Below are positions 1 through 8,013 of a DNA stretch of 64,000 nt, in pieces. The stretch is from Halocalculus aciditolerans (GTDB lineage Archaea; Halobacteriota; Halobacteria; Halobacteriales; Halobacteriaceae): the NCBI RefSeq assembly GCF_014647475.1, contig NZ_BMPG01000002.1, forward strand, positions 496,001-560,000. Direction: 5' to 3'. Both the position numbers and the translations under genes were made by a program. Every line of letters begins with the position of its first letter. Within the stretch, counting starts at the first letter, position 1. A model generated the notes under the pieces. That model ran no database searches and had not been told where the DNA came from. It saw nothing but the letters and a program-made list of their open reading frames with translations.

Positions 1-58
1 CACCGACGAGTTCGGCTACGAGAACGCGACCTACGCCTACCTCGCGAGCGTCGCGTAG
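1..58 (+). CDS. C-terminal end of an unidentified gene (partial)
   Basis: The window opens inside a plus-strand reading frame that ends with TAG at 56-58. Only 18 codons are visible, reading TDEFGYENATYAYLASVA. That is too short to assign a family. The residue mix (acidic and aromatic) and third-position GC are typical of coding DNA in this genome, so I treat it as the true end of a gene rather than chance. Confidence 0.55.
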   Translation, partial: TDEFGYENATYAYLASVA

Positions 59-76
59 GCAGCGCCCGCCACTCCG

Positions 77-985
77 TCACCGCTCCGCGAGCACGTCGCG
101 CGCGAACCGTTCGAGTTCGCGTTCGGGGTCGCCGCCGAGGGAGACGACGACGTGGTCGACGCCCCACGCGTCGAGGTCGTCGAAGTAGTCGCGGAGCCAG
201 CGCGCGCCGGCGCGGTAGCCCTGATTGACGCGCGTCATTCCCTCGGTCTCGTCGGCGGCGAGGTCGACGCCGAGCGCCATCGCGAAGGGCGCGCCGCCGC
301 TCGCCGCCCGCCAGTCGTCGAGGAAGGACTGGAGCGTATCAGGGGGGAGGTGGTAGAAGAGCCAGGCGTCGCCGTGCGCGCCGAGCCAGTCCACCGATTG
401 GCGGGCGCGCCCGGTGGGGACTATCGGGATTCGCTTTTCGGGTTTCGGTCGGGTGTCGAGCGTGCCGTCCATCGTCCCCCACGAGGTTTCGAGCTCGGGG
501 AAATCAGCGGTCCAGGCGGCGCGAATCACGGTGGCGGCGTCGCGGAACCGCTCGCCTCGCGAGTCCTCGTCGACGCCGAACGCCTCGTACTCGGGCGGGC
601 GGTCGCCGGACGCGACGCCGAGGACGACGCGTCCCCCGGAGAGTCGGTCGAGGGACGCCGCCGCCTTCGCCGCGTGGAGCGGGTGGCGGAGCGCGAGGAC
701 GAGGCTTCCCGTCGCCAGCGCGAGGTCGTCCGTTTCTCGCGCCACACGGTCGAGGTAGAGCCACGGGTCGATTCCCTGTCCGAGGTCGTTGAACTTCGGC
801 CAGACGGTGGGGACGTCGCGCGCCCACACCGCCGCGTAGCCGAGGGCTTCCGCTCGCTGGGCGAGTTCGACCTCGCGCGGCATATCGGGGACGCTCTCGT
901 CGAGTTCGCCGAAGGGCGCGCCGACGCCGACGGTCAGGTCGTCGCCGCCGAACACACGCTCGTAGCCCGCGTTCCACTCGCTCAC
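77..985 (-). CDS. LLM-class (luciferase-like) oxidoreductase
   Basis: Flavin- or F420-dependent luciferase-like monooxygenase fold protein of about 302 residues. The segment LATGSLVLALRHPLHAAKAA followed by LSGGRVVLGVASGD is the classic luciferase-family core and looks like the BA3436-type subgroup. The frame stays open to a TTG at 1012, but the first common start is GTG at 985, which gives a protein beginning near VSEWNAGYERVF; I prefer this start. Substrate is unknown. In archaea such proteins often use F420, but nothing here proves the cofactor. It is transcribed away from the partial gene at the left edge and stands alone. Confidence 0.8.
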   Translation of the reverse strand: MSEWNAGYERVFGGDDLTVGVGAPFGELDESVPDMPREVELAQRAEALGYAAVWARDVPTVWPKFNDLGQGIDPWLYLDRVARETDDLALATGSLVLALRHPLHAAKAAASLDRLSGGRVVLGVASGDRPPEYEAFGVDEDSRGERFRDAATVIRAAWTADFPELETSWGTMDGTLDTRPKPEKRIPIVPTGRARQSVDWLGAHGDAWLFYHLPPDTLQSFLDDWRAASGGAPFAMALGVDLAADETEGMTRVNQGYRAGARWLRDYFDDLDAWGVDHVVVSLGGDPERELERFARDVLAER

Positions 986-1275
986 ACTCAGGCGTTCGAA
1001 CGGCTGCGACAAGTCGCGTGTGGTCGCGGAAGAGGTGACACGGGCAGTGGGGACAGCCGGCGAGGCGGTCCACGAGTTACCGCGGGCGGCCCGACCGACG
1101 GAGTGGGAAATCGAACGGGGTTCTCGTGGGTGCCGACGGCACGAACGAGCGGCAGCGAGCCGCAGACCGCGAGAGCACGGGGGCTTTCGGAGACGCCGAC
1201 ACCGACGTGACTCTCAGCTGCGGGTAGAAGTGCGGCCGGAGAATCGGTGGATTCCCCAGAAGAGGCGCGCCCGAT

Positions 1276-2031
1276 TCAGAGCGGGAGGCCGCCCCAGCGG
1301 AGGTAGACCATGGCGGCGATGATGACGAGCTGGAGGACGCCCTGCACGCCTGATAGTTTGGCGTTGCGGAGGCCGATCCGGCCGATGAGGTCGGTGTCGG
1401 GGTCGTCGGAGGTGATCTGGTAGTAGATGCGGACTTCGCCGGGCATGAGGGTGCCGTTGCCGAGGATGGTGAGGAGGGCGATGTCGGCGAGGATGATGAG
1501 CATGAGCGGGCTCGTCCACGCGAACGCGCCGAGCGTGGTGTAGAGGAAGGAGCCGCTGCCGAGGACGGCGATGGCGAAGAAGGCGAGCCAGCGCCGATCA
1601 GTAAACGCGTCGAACTGGTAGCCGATGGAGAGGAGGGGGAGGGTGGTGGCGGCGGCGGTGAAGAGGGCGAGCCACGGCATGGCGTGCGGGAAGACGCCGA
1701 GGTCGAGGGCGAGCGTGATGCCGCCGAACGTGGTGACGACGGCGAGCGTCGGCATGAGGAAGAAGAGTTTCGGGGTGAATCGCTCGAAGACGGCGGCGCG
1801 GGCGCGGCCGTCGAGCCCGCCGAGGACGGGGCCGAGGACGAGCGCCATGAAGAGGTCGATGCCCGTCCAGAGCACGCCCGCCATGACGTGCACGTAGGTG
1901 AGTTGCTGGAGCGTGCCGGCGAGGGCGGCCGCGAGGAGCGCGGCGACGGGGACGGCGACGACGCCGACGGCGAACGCGGGGTTCGCACGGACGCCCATCC
2001 CTCGAATCGTCCCGAGAACGCTGTGACGCAT
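1276..2031 (-). CDS. Multi-pass membrane protein, function unknown
   Basis: A 251-residue integral membrane protein with about six or seven hydrophobic helices. The second helix contains YVHVMAGVLWTGIDLF, a His-containing pattern reminiscent of CopD/DUF2269-type membrane proteins, but I cannot place it firmly in a family. The C-terminus has an Asp-rich loop (ITSDDPDTDLIGRIGL) before the last helix. It starts at ATG 2031 and is divergent from the diaminobutyrate genes. No cofactor motif is evident beyond the helix-2 His. Confidence 0.75.
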   Translation of the reverse strand: MRHSVLGTIRGMGVRANPAFAVGVVAVPVAALLAAALAGTLQQLTYVHVMAGVLWTGIDLFMALVLGPVLGGLDGRARAAVFERFTPKLFFLMPTLAVVTTFGGITLALDLGVFPHAMPWLALFTAAATTLPLLSIGYQFDAFTDRRWLAFFAIAVLGSGSFLYTTLGAFAWTSPLMLIILADIALLTILGNGTLMPGEVRIYYQITSDDPDTDLIGRIGLRNAKLSGVQGVLQLVIIAAMVYLRWGGLPL

Positions 2032-2162
2032 ATCTCGACCTCACGGTGATACGTCAAAAGGATTGGGTGTCCGGCAGAGCGTGGGCGGCGGGGAGCGCGA
2101 ACCCGCGGAGAGCGGCGTGTGAGCGTACCACAGCCGGCAATTCCTTCGAGTGGCGACAGCCC

Positions 2163-2189
2163 TTACCCCGATAGGGCGGTATCCGGGGT
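2163..2189 (+). promoter_or_regulatory. Putative promoter of the diaminobutyrate operon
   Basis: A TTAC-type box at about 2163 lies 27 nt before an ATG at 2190, the same spacing seen at the apparent leaderless genes of this window. If transcription starts near 2189, the aminotransferase message has a leader of about 41 nt rather than being leaderless. The purine-rich GGGAGG at 2218-2223, seven bases before ATG 2231, would then act as a Shine-Dalgarno site. Confidence 0.45.
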
Positions 2190-2234
2190 ATGACCACGCA
2201 CCAGCGACAGCGAACGCGGGAGGGCGAGCGATGA
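2190..2234 (+). CDS. Possible 14-codon leader ORF overlapping dat start
   Basis: ATG 2190 opens a 14-codon frame (MTTHQRQRTREGER) whose TGA at 2232-2234 overlaps the ATG at 2231 of the aminotransferase in an ATGA arrangement. The start sits where a leaderless transcript from the upstream TTAC box would begin. It could be a leader peptide giving translational coupling, or a chance short frame. The sequence resembles no peptide I know. Confidence 0.25.
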   Translation: MTTHQRQRTREGER

Positions 2235-3592
2235 CGTACGAGGGCGTCGGGAACGCCGAGCTCCTCGACCAGCAGGCGGCGCGCGAGTCGAACGCGCGCA
2301 CCTACCCCCGGCACCTGCCGTTCGCCATCGACGAGGCGCGGGGCGTCGAAGTGACGGACATGGACGGGGACACCTACTACGACTGCCTCGCGGGCGCGGG
2401 AACGCTCGCGCTCGGCCACAACCACCCCGTCGTCGTCGAGGCGATGGAGTCGGCGCTGGAGCAGGACCGGCCGATTCACACGCTCGACATCACGACGCCC
2501 ACGAAGGAGGCGTTCGTCGACTCGCTGCTGGAGAGCCTCCCGGACGACTTCTCGGAGACCGCGAAGGTCCAGTTCTGCGGGCCGGCGGGGACGGACGCCA
2601 TCGAGGCCGCGTTGAAGCTCGTGAAGACCGCGACGGGGAACGACGACGTGCTCGCGTTCCGCGGGGCCTACCACGGGATGACGAACGGCGCGCTCTCCAT
2701 GATGGGGGATACGCACGCGAAGGAGGGGCTCTCGAACCTGATGCCGGGCGTCCAGCACCTCCCCTACCCCTACGAGTACCGGAGCCCGTTCGGGAGCGCG
2801 GGCGACGCCGACGGCGCGCTCGCTGCAGAGTACGTCGAGCGCCTCCTCGACGACCCCGGGCGCGGCTTCACGGACCCGGCGGGGCTCTTCGTGGAGCTCG
2901 TGCAGGGCGAGGGCGGCGCGGTGCCCGCGCCGGACGCGTGGACGCGGGAGATTCGGCGCATCACGCGAGAGCGCGACATCCCGATGGTCGTCGACGAGAT
3001 TCAGACCGGGCTCGGGCGAACGGGCGAAACGTACGCGTTCGAGCACGCGGACGTCACGCCGGACGCGGTGACGCTCTCGAAGGCGGTGGGCGGCGGGCTG
3101 CCGCTCGCCGTCGTCGTCTACGACGAGTCCCTCGACGTCTGGGAGCCGGGCGCGCACGCCGGGACGTTCCGGGGGAACCAGCTCGCGATGGCGGCCGGCG
3201 AGGCGACCATCGACTACGTCCTCGAAAACGACCTCGACGAGCACGCCGACGCGATGGGCGCGCTCCTCCGCGAGGAGTACTTAGAGCCGCTCGCGGAGCG
3301 CTTCGACGCGGTCGGTGACGTCCGCGGGCGCGGCCTGATGCTCGGCGTCGAGTTCGTGGACGCGGACGCGGACGCGGATAGCGCTGGCGCGCGCCCGGCG
3401 GACGACGACCTCGCCGACCGAGTGCGGACCGAGGCGTTCGAGCGCGGGCTCGTCGTCGAGCTCGGCGGGCGCGGCGGGTCGACGGCGCGCTTTCTCCCGC
3501 CGCTCGTCGTCGACCGCGAGCAGACGACGGACATCGGGCAGATATTCACGGAGGCGGTCGAGGCCGCGGTGAACGCGGAGGGGTCGGCGTGA
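2231..3592 (+). CDS. dat: Diaminobutyrate--2-oxoglutarate aminotransferase
   Basis: Class III PLP aminotransferase of about 453 residues that makes L-2,4-diaminobutyrate from aspartate semialdehyde with glutamate as amino donor. Visible features are the PLP-phosphate region CGPAGTDAIEAALKL, the DEIQTGLGRTG motif and the Schiff-base lysine in LSKAVGGG (K284). An upstream in-frame ATG at 2150 would add 27 residues, but the family begins near MTYEGVGNAELLDQQAARES and a GGAGG precedes ATG 2231, so I chose 2231. It overlaps the downstream decarboxylase by four bases (GTGA). The pairing identifies diaminobutyrate rather than ectoine or ornithine metabolism, because no ectA or ectC is nearby. Confidence 0.88.
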   Translation: MTYEGVGNAELLDQQAARESNARTYPRHLPFAIDEARGVEVTDMDGDTYYDCLAGAGTLALGHNHPVVVEAMESALEQDRPIHTLDITTPTKEAFVDSLLESLPDDFSETAKVQFCGPAGTDAIEAALKLVKTATGNDDVLAFRGAYHGMTNGALSMMGDTHAKEGLSNLMPGVQHLPYPYEYRSPFGSAGDADGALAAEYVERLLDDPGRGFTDPAGLFVELVQGEGGAVPAPDAWTREIRRITRERDIPMVVDEIQTGLGRTGETYAFEHADVTPDAVTLSKAVGGGLPLAVVVYDESLDVWEPGAHAGTFRGNQLAMAAGEATIDYVLENDLDEHADAMGALLREEYLEPLAERFDAVGDVRGRGLMLGVEFVDADADADSAGARPADDDLADRVRTEAFERGLVVELGGRGGSTARFLPPLVVDREQTTDIGQIFTEAVEAAVNAEGSA

Positions 3593-5070
3593 CCCGCGAG
3601 CACGACCGGCAGTTCCTGGGGACGCCCGCGGGCGACGCGGCGTACCGGGAGGCCGTGGAGCGAGCGCGCGAGCTCGCGCTCGACGCGGCAAACAGTGAAA
3701 AGCCGTTCTCGGGCGCGGAGCCGGCGGCCATCCGGGACGCGCTCCCCGAGGACGTGCTCCCGGAGTCCGGCGTCGGGCTGGACGCGGCGCTCGACGAGGT
3801 CGCCGAGGACGTGCTCGCGCACACGGTGAACGTCTCGCACCCGCGGACGGCCGCACACCTCCACACGCCGCCCTCGGTACCGGGACTGGCGGCGGAGACC
3901 CTGGTGGCGGCCACGAATCAGTCGCTCGACTCCTACGACCAGAGCGGCGCGGCGACCGTCGTCGAACAGCGCCTCGTCGAATCACTCCTCGACCTCTACG
4001 ACCTCCCCGAGTCCGGCGACGGCGTGGTGACGAGCGGCGGGACGCAGTCGAACTTCCAAGCGCTCCTGCTCGCGCGCGACCGCCACCTCGCCGAAGCGTT
4101 CGACCACGACGTCCAGAAATCCGGCCTCCCCCCGGCGGCGAGCGATCTTCGTGTACTCTGCTCGGCGGAAGCCCACTTTACCACTGAGCAGTCCGCCCAC
4201 CACCTCGGCCTCGGCCACGACGCCGTCGTCACGGTCGACACCGACGAGAACCACCGGATGGACGTGGACGCGCTCGACGCCGCCATCGACCGCCTCGAAG
4301 CCGACGGGAAGTCGGTCTTCGCCGTCGTGGGGACGGCGGGGACGACGGACTTCGGCGCGGTCGACCCGCTGGACGCGGTGGCGGAGCGCGCCGCGGCCGC
4401 GGGCGCGTGGTTCCACGTGGACGCCGCGTTCGGCGGCGCGCTCGCCCTCACCGAGGACGCCGACCGCCTCGCGGGCGTAGAGCGCGCGGACTCAGTGTCC
4501 GCGGACTTCCACAAGCTCTTCTTCCAGCCCATCAGCGCGGGCGCACTCCTCCTCGGGGACGCTGCCGACTTCGCGCACGCCGCGCGGAACGACGACTACC
4601 TCAACCCCGCGGACTCCGCGCTCCCGAACCTCGTGTCGAAGTCGACGCAGACGACGCGGCGGTTCGACGCGCTCAAACCCTACCTCGCGTTCCGTGCGCT
4701 CGGCCGCGACGGCCTCGGCGGCCTCGTCGACGCGGTCCGGCAGACCGCGAACCGCGCCGCGACGCTCCTCGACGCCGCCGACGACTTCACGCTCCTCGCC
4801 GAGCCCTCCATCAACACCGTGCTCTTCCGATACGACCCCGGCGCGCTCTCTGACGACGCGCTCGACGAACTGAACACGGCGACGCGAGAAGCGCTCTTCC
4901 GCGACGGCCGCGCCGTCCTCGCACGCACCGAAGTCGGCGGCGTCGAAGCGCTCAAGCTCACGCTGATGAACCCGCGGACGACGCTCGACGACGTCGCCGA
5001 CGTCCTCGACCTCGTCCGGGAGGTCGGCCGCGACATCGCCGTCGACCTCGAAGCGGCGACGACTACCTGA
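3589..5070 (+). CDS. ddc: L-2,4-diaminobutyrate decarboxylase
   Basis: Group II PLP-dependent decarboxylase of 493 residues that converts diaminobutyrate to 1,3-diaminopropane. The lysine that binds PLP lies in the SADFHKLFFQP motif (K309), and FHVDAAFGGAL carries the Asp that contacts the pyridine nitrogen. It starts at GTG 3589 inside the stop of the aminotransferase, so the two are surely co-translated. In haloarchaea 1,3-diaminopropane feeds hydroxamate siderophores of the schizokinen type or serves as a polyamine. No siderophore synthetase (iuc-like) genes are visible here, so the end use cannot be decided. Confidence 0.88.
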   Translation: MTREHDRQFLGTPAGDAAYREAVERARELALDAANSEKPFSGAEPAAIRDALPEDVLPESGVGLDAALDEVAEDVLAHTVNVSHPRTAAHLHTPPSVPGLAAETLVAATNQSLDSYDQSGAATVVEQRLVESLLDLYDLPESGDGVVTSGGTQSNFQALLLARDRHLAEAFDHDVQKSGLPPAASDLRVLCSAEAHFTTEQSAHHLGLGHDAVVTVDTDENHRMDVDALDAAIDRLEADGKSVFAVVGTAGTTDFGAVDPLDAVAERAAAAGAWFHVDAAFGGALALTEDADRLAGVERADSVSADFHKLFFQPISAGALLLGDAADFAHAARNDDYLNPADSALPNLVSKSTQTTRRFDALKPYLAFRALGRDGLGGLVDAVRQTANRAATLLDAADDFTLLAEPSINTVLFRYDPGALSDDALDELNTATREALFRDGRAVLARTEVGGVEALKLTLMNPRTTLDDVADVLDLVREVGRDIAVDLEAATTT

Positions 5071-5401
5071 GCGCGTCCGCGCGGTCCACGAGCCGGGAGG
5101 CGACGAGGCCGGCGATGCAGAGGACGACGAGGTCGAACGCCGCGTTGAAGAGCGGCTGGTACTCGTCGGCGATCCAGATGTAGACGGCGTCGTGGATGCT
5201 CTGGTACGCGCCGACGACGGCGAAGAGCGCGACGAGCGCGCAGACGCCGACGCCGACCCAGAGGAGCACGCGACGCGCACGGGTCCCCATCGACCCCGCG
5301 TCCGACGCCTCGTCTTCGTCGCTCTCGGCGCGCTCGACGGCCGCCTCGGGGTCGCGGTCAGCGGTCTCGGTCTCGTTTCCGTTCCCGGTCTGGTCGCTCA
5401 T
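5063..5401 (-). CDS. Small two-helix membrane protein
   Basis: About 112 residues starting at MSDQTGNGN (ATG 5401). The first 40 residues are strongly acidic and hydrophilic, followed by a hydrophobic helix (VLLWVGVGVCALVALFAVVG) and a second near the C-terminus (FDLVVLCIAGLVA). The start overlaps the stop of the upstream PGF-CTERM gene in an ATGA junction, so the two form a minus-strand operon. Its stop overlaps the 3' end of the decarboxylase gene by eight bases on the opposite strand. Function is unknown. Confidence 0.75.
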   Translation of the reverse strand: MSDQTGNGNETETADRDPEAAVERAESDEDEASDAGSMGTRARRVLLWVGVGVCALVALFAVVGAYQSIHDAVYIWIADEYQPLFNAAFDLVVLCIAGLVASRLVDRADALR

Positions 5402-6408
5402 GCGGACCACCTCCGGACGGCGAGGAGCGCGCCGAGGACGCCGGCGAGCGCGGCGAGTGCGCCGAAGCCGGGCGTGGACGTCGAGGTCGTCGTCTGGTAG
5501 CCGTCACCGGCGCTCGCGCCGCCCGACTTCTCGGTGGTCTCGAAGTCCGATACCTGCAGGCCGACGTCGCGTTGGGTTTCGTTCACTGAGATCGTCTCCG
5601 TGGGGTCGAGGTTCGCCGCGGTGCGCGTGCTGCCGACGATGACGCCGTCCTTCCAGAGCACGGCGTCGAGGTAGTAGTTGTACTCGGAGGGGACGGTGAG
5701 CGTCGTCGACGGCGTCACGGTGTGACCGGGCGGGATCTGGCCGACGCGGACGCTCCCGCGGTCGGCGACGATGTTCGAGTCCGCCTGGCGCGCGACGAAG
5801 GTCACGCGGACGTCGCCGGCGTTCCCACCGGTGTTGGTGAGGTAGGCGGAGACGTTCAGCGTCGTCCGGTCCTCTCCGGCCTCCTCGACGGCGAAGGAAA
5901 CAGCCGGGAGATTTCCGGCGGGGTCGAAGCGGTGGAACTCGACGGGCGTCCGGGCGTAGGTGGGCGTGAGCGACCCCATGCCTTCGACGGTCTTCGCGCC
6001 GGACGCGACGCGCGAGCCGTTCCGGTAGAGGAGGGTTTCGAGGCGGTAGCCGCCGGCGCGTTCGACGGTGAGGTGGCCGGTGGCGTTCACTTCGCGGTCG
6101 CCGGCGACGGTGCCGAGGTCGCGGCTGGCGGTCGCGGCGACGAACCCGGTGTCGGTGTCGACGGCGCGGTAGCGGACGGTGACGTTCTCCGTCGGACCGC
6201 CGCGGTGTTGGAGGTAGGTGGTGACGGCGAGCGTGGCGTTCGCGCCGGCGGTTCCGTCGGGCGTGACGGTGACTTCGGCGAGGCCGATTCGGCCGGGCGG
6301 TTCGCTCCGGTCGGGGCCGCTGACGGCACCGGGGAGGGCGAGCGCGCCGGCGGCGGCGAGGAGGACGATGCCGACGGCGACGCCGGCGAGGACAACATCC
6401 CGATTCAT
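5398..6408 (-). CDS. Secreted PGF-CTERM protein, DUF7490-like
   Basis: A 336-residue surface protein. An N-terminal hydrophobic segment (GVAVGIVLLAAAGALALPGAV) acts as signal or anchor. Two beta-rich repeats follow, each with LTV-type strands and many NxT/S sequons. The C-terminus has a Thr/Ser linker, the STPGFGALAALAGVLGALLA segment and a final Arg pair, which is the tripartite PGF-CTERM signal recognised by archaeosortase ArtA. The protein is therefore probably lipid-anchored after processing. It is the first gene of a two-gene unit with the small membrane protein downstream. The assignment to DUF7490 is from memory and less certain than the CTERM call. Confidence 0.78.
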   Translation of the reverse strand: MNRDVVLAGVAVGIVLLAAAGALALPGAVSGPDRSEPPGRIGLAEVTVTPDGTAGANATLAVTTYLQHRGGPTENVTVRYRAVDTDTGFVAATASRDLGTVAGDREVNATGHLTVERAGGYRLETLLYRNGSRVASGAKTVEGMGSLTPTYARTPVEFHRFDPAGNLPAVSFAVEEAGEDRTTLNVSAYLTNTGGNAGDVRVTFVARQADSNIVADRGSVRVGQIPPGHTVTPSTTLTVPSEYNYYLDAVLWKDGVIVGSTRTAANLDPTETISVNETQRDVGLQVSDFETTEKSGGASAGDGYQTTTSTSTPGFGALAALAGVLGALLAVRRWSA

Positions 6409-6453
6409 ATCGGAAAATCGAAAGCACTCGGTAAGTGTCTTCTGCAGGACCGG

Positions 6454-7209
6454 TCAGTCGAACGCGGCGAGACTCGACTGGCGGTCGGCGGTCGCGCCGC
6501 CCGCGTCGAGGTCGTAGCCGACGAGGTCGCGCATGTCGACGGCGTACGTCGTCCCGGCGTCGTCAACAAGGAGGACGCGCCCCTTCGTGCCGCGGACTGT
6601 GCCGGACGCGAGCGTCTCGGGGACGGGCGCGCTCGCGAGGTCGAGGCCGTAGTCGAAGTCGAACGTCTCGATGGGGTCGTAGGGCGCGACGAAGTCCGCC
6701 CACGCCGCGTCGTCGAAGGGCGCGCCGAACCCCCGAATCTTCCGGGGGACGCGCACGCGGTCGCGGACCGTCTCCGCGATGCCCGCCTCGATCTCGCGGG
6801 CGCGTTTGCCCGTGTCGACGGTGCGAATGTGCGCCGCGCGGTCCGCGCCCTGCTCCCGCAACCGCGTCTCCAGCCGCCACGACCGGGTGACGCCGACCTT
6901 CCACGTGTCGGGCGCGAACCCCGCGAGATACACGGCGTGCTCCTCGTAGCAGTCCATCTCGTCCTTCAGGCAGTCGCCGGTGCATTTCGCGCAGACCCAC
7001 GTCGAGGCGTGATCGAGGCAGTAGGGCGCGCGCTCGGCGTCGCAGGCGACGTGGTGGCCGCCCTGCATCGTCCCGGCGCAGCGGCGCTCGCCGAGGCCGT
7101 AGTCGAGTTCCGCGCCGGGCGCGAGCGAAATCATCCGCACGCCGTCGTCGTCGACGACGAGGCACGCCTGCCCCTCCACCGCGGCCGTCTCGTACCCGAT
7201 GACCTGCAC
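6454..7209 (-). CDS. DUF2797 family protein
   Basis: 251 residues beginning at GTG 7209. A Cys/His-rich block (ERRCAGTMQGGHHVACD, then YCLDHASTWVCAKCTGDC) suggests zinc binding. It is followed by HAVYLAGFAPDTWKVGVTR, which resembles a GIY-YIG-like core with the Y and the R placed as in that fold. This layout matches DUF2797. Nuclease activity has not been shown to my knowledge. It stands alone, separated from the operon to the right by about 170 bp. Confidence 0.78.
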   Translation of the reverse strand: MQVIGYETAAVEGQACLVVDDDGVRMISLAPGAELDYGLGERRCAGTMQGGHHVACDAERAPYCLDHASTWVCAKCTGDCLKDEMDCYEEHAVYLAGFAPDTWKVGVTRSWRLETRLREQGADRAAHIRTVDTGKRAREIEAGIAETVRDRVRVPRKIRGFGAPFDDAAWADFVAPYDPIETFDFDYGLDLASAPVPETLASGTVRGTKGRVLLVDDAGTTYAVDMRDLVGYDLDAGGATADRQSSLAAFD

Positions 7210-7342
7210 GGCCTCGCGTAGGCGCGGACGGGCTAAAGCCGTACTGCTCCACCGGCCGCGGGGCGCGACTCGACGCGCTCCGCCGGAGCAGCCCGACGGA
7301 GCGGTATGGCGGATGAACGGGGGAGAACGGGAGTCAGGTTGG

Positions 7343-7350
7343 CTTACTTA
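7343..7350 (+). promoter_or_regulatory. TATA-like box of the Yip1/ABC operon
   Basis: TTACTTAG at 7343-7350 lies 28-35 nt ahead of ATG 7378. That spacing predicts transcription starting at or just before the start codon, so the first gene is probably leaderless. An alternative in-frame start at 7306 would lie upstream of this box, which supports the start at 7378. Confidence 0.5.
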
Positions 7351-7377
7351 GAAGTAGCCGGGGGGCCGAGAGGGAGT

Positions 7378-8013
7378 ATGTTCAGGGCACTCGTGGACCC
7401 GAACGCGTTCTTCGGGGAGCGCGCCGGGGACCCCTCGTTGCGGCGGCCGGCGCTCGTCGTCGCGACCGTCGCGGTTATCGGAACGATCTCCGCGGCGTAC
7501 AGTCTCTCGGTGATGCGCGCACAGCTCCCGGCGGAGGCGCAGGGGCTCGTCACGATAATCCTCGGCGTCGGCGTCGCCGGCTCGCTGCTCGGCCCCTTCA
7601 TCGGCTGGCTGGTCTTCTCGCTCTTCTACTACTTGATTTCCGGCTTCTTCGGCGGCGAAGGGTCGTACCGTGACACGCTCGCCCTAGCGGGGTACGGCTA
7701 TCTGCCGCGGGTGTTCGGCGCGGTCGTCGCGCTCGCGCTCACCGTCGTCCTCTACCAGACCGTGCCGCCGACCGGCAACTATCAGACGTACGCGGCGGCC
7801 ATCGCGGCGAGCCCGTACACGAAGCTCTCGACGGTACTCGGCTGGGTGTTCCTCGTCTGGCAGGGCTTCCTGACGACGTACGCCGTGAAACACGCGCGCT
7901 CGGTCTCGTTCCGCGACGCCGCCATCTCGGTCTGGGTGCCGGTCGGCCTCTACCTCCTCGTCTCCGTCGCCGGATTCGCCCTCCAGTTCATCGGATTCGG
8001 AGGGACGCCATGA
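7378..8013 (+). CDS. Yip1 family membrane protein
   Basis: A 211-residue protein with about five transmembrane helices. The sequence PNAFFGERAGDPSLRRPALV at the N-terminus followed by a helix, and the SYRDTLALAGYGYLPRVFGAV segment, are typical of prokaryotic Yip1-domain proteins. The start at 7378 is favoured by the upstream promoter. It overlaps the following CARDB-like gene by ATGA and heads a four-gene operon with an ABC ATPase and a FtsX-type permease, so it is probably a membrane accessory of that transporter. Confidence 0.8.
   Translation: MFRALVDPNAFFGERAGDPSLRRPALVVATVAVIGTISAAYSLSVMRAQLPAEAQGLVTIILGVGVAGSLLGPFIGWLVFSLFYYLISGFFGGEGSYRDTLALAGYGYLPRVFGAVVALALTVVLYQTVPPTGNYQTYAAAIAASPYTKLSTVLGWVFLVWQGFLTTYAVKHARSVSFRDAAISVWVPVGLYLLVSVAGFALQFIGFGGTP

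Noticed and set aside
152-1210. Long plus-strand open frame opposite the luciferase-like gene
   Set aside because: It lies antisense to a well-supported gene and has an Arg/Glu/Val-biased composition typical of the complement of GC-rich codons.
2231-3592. Ectoine-pathway EctB instead of siderophore/diaminopropane Dat
   Set aside because: The next gene is a diaminobutyrate decarboxylase, and no ectA or ectC is near.
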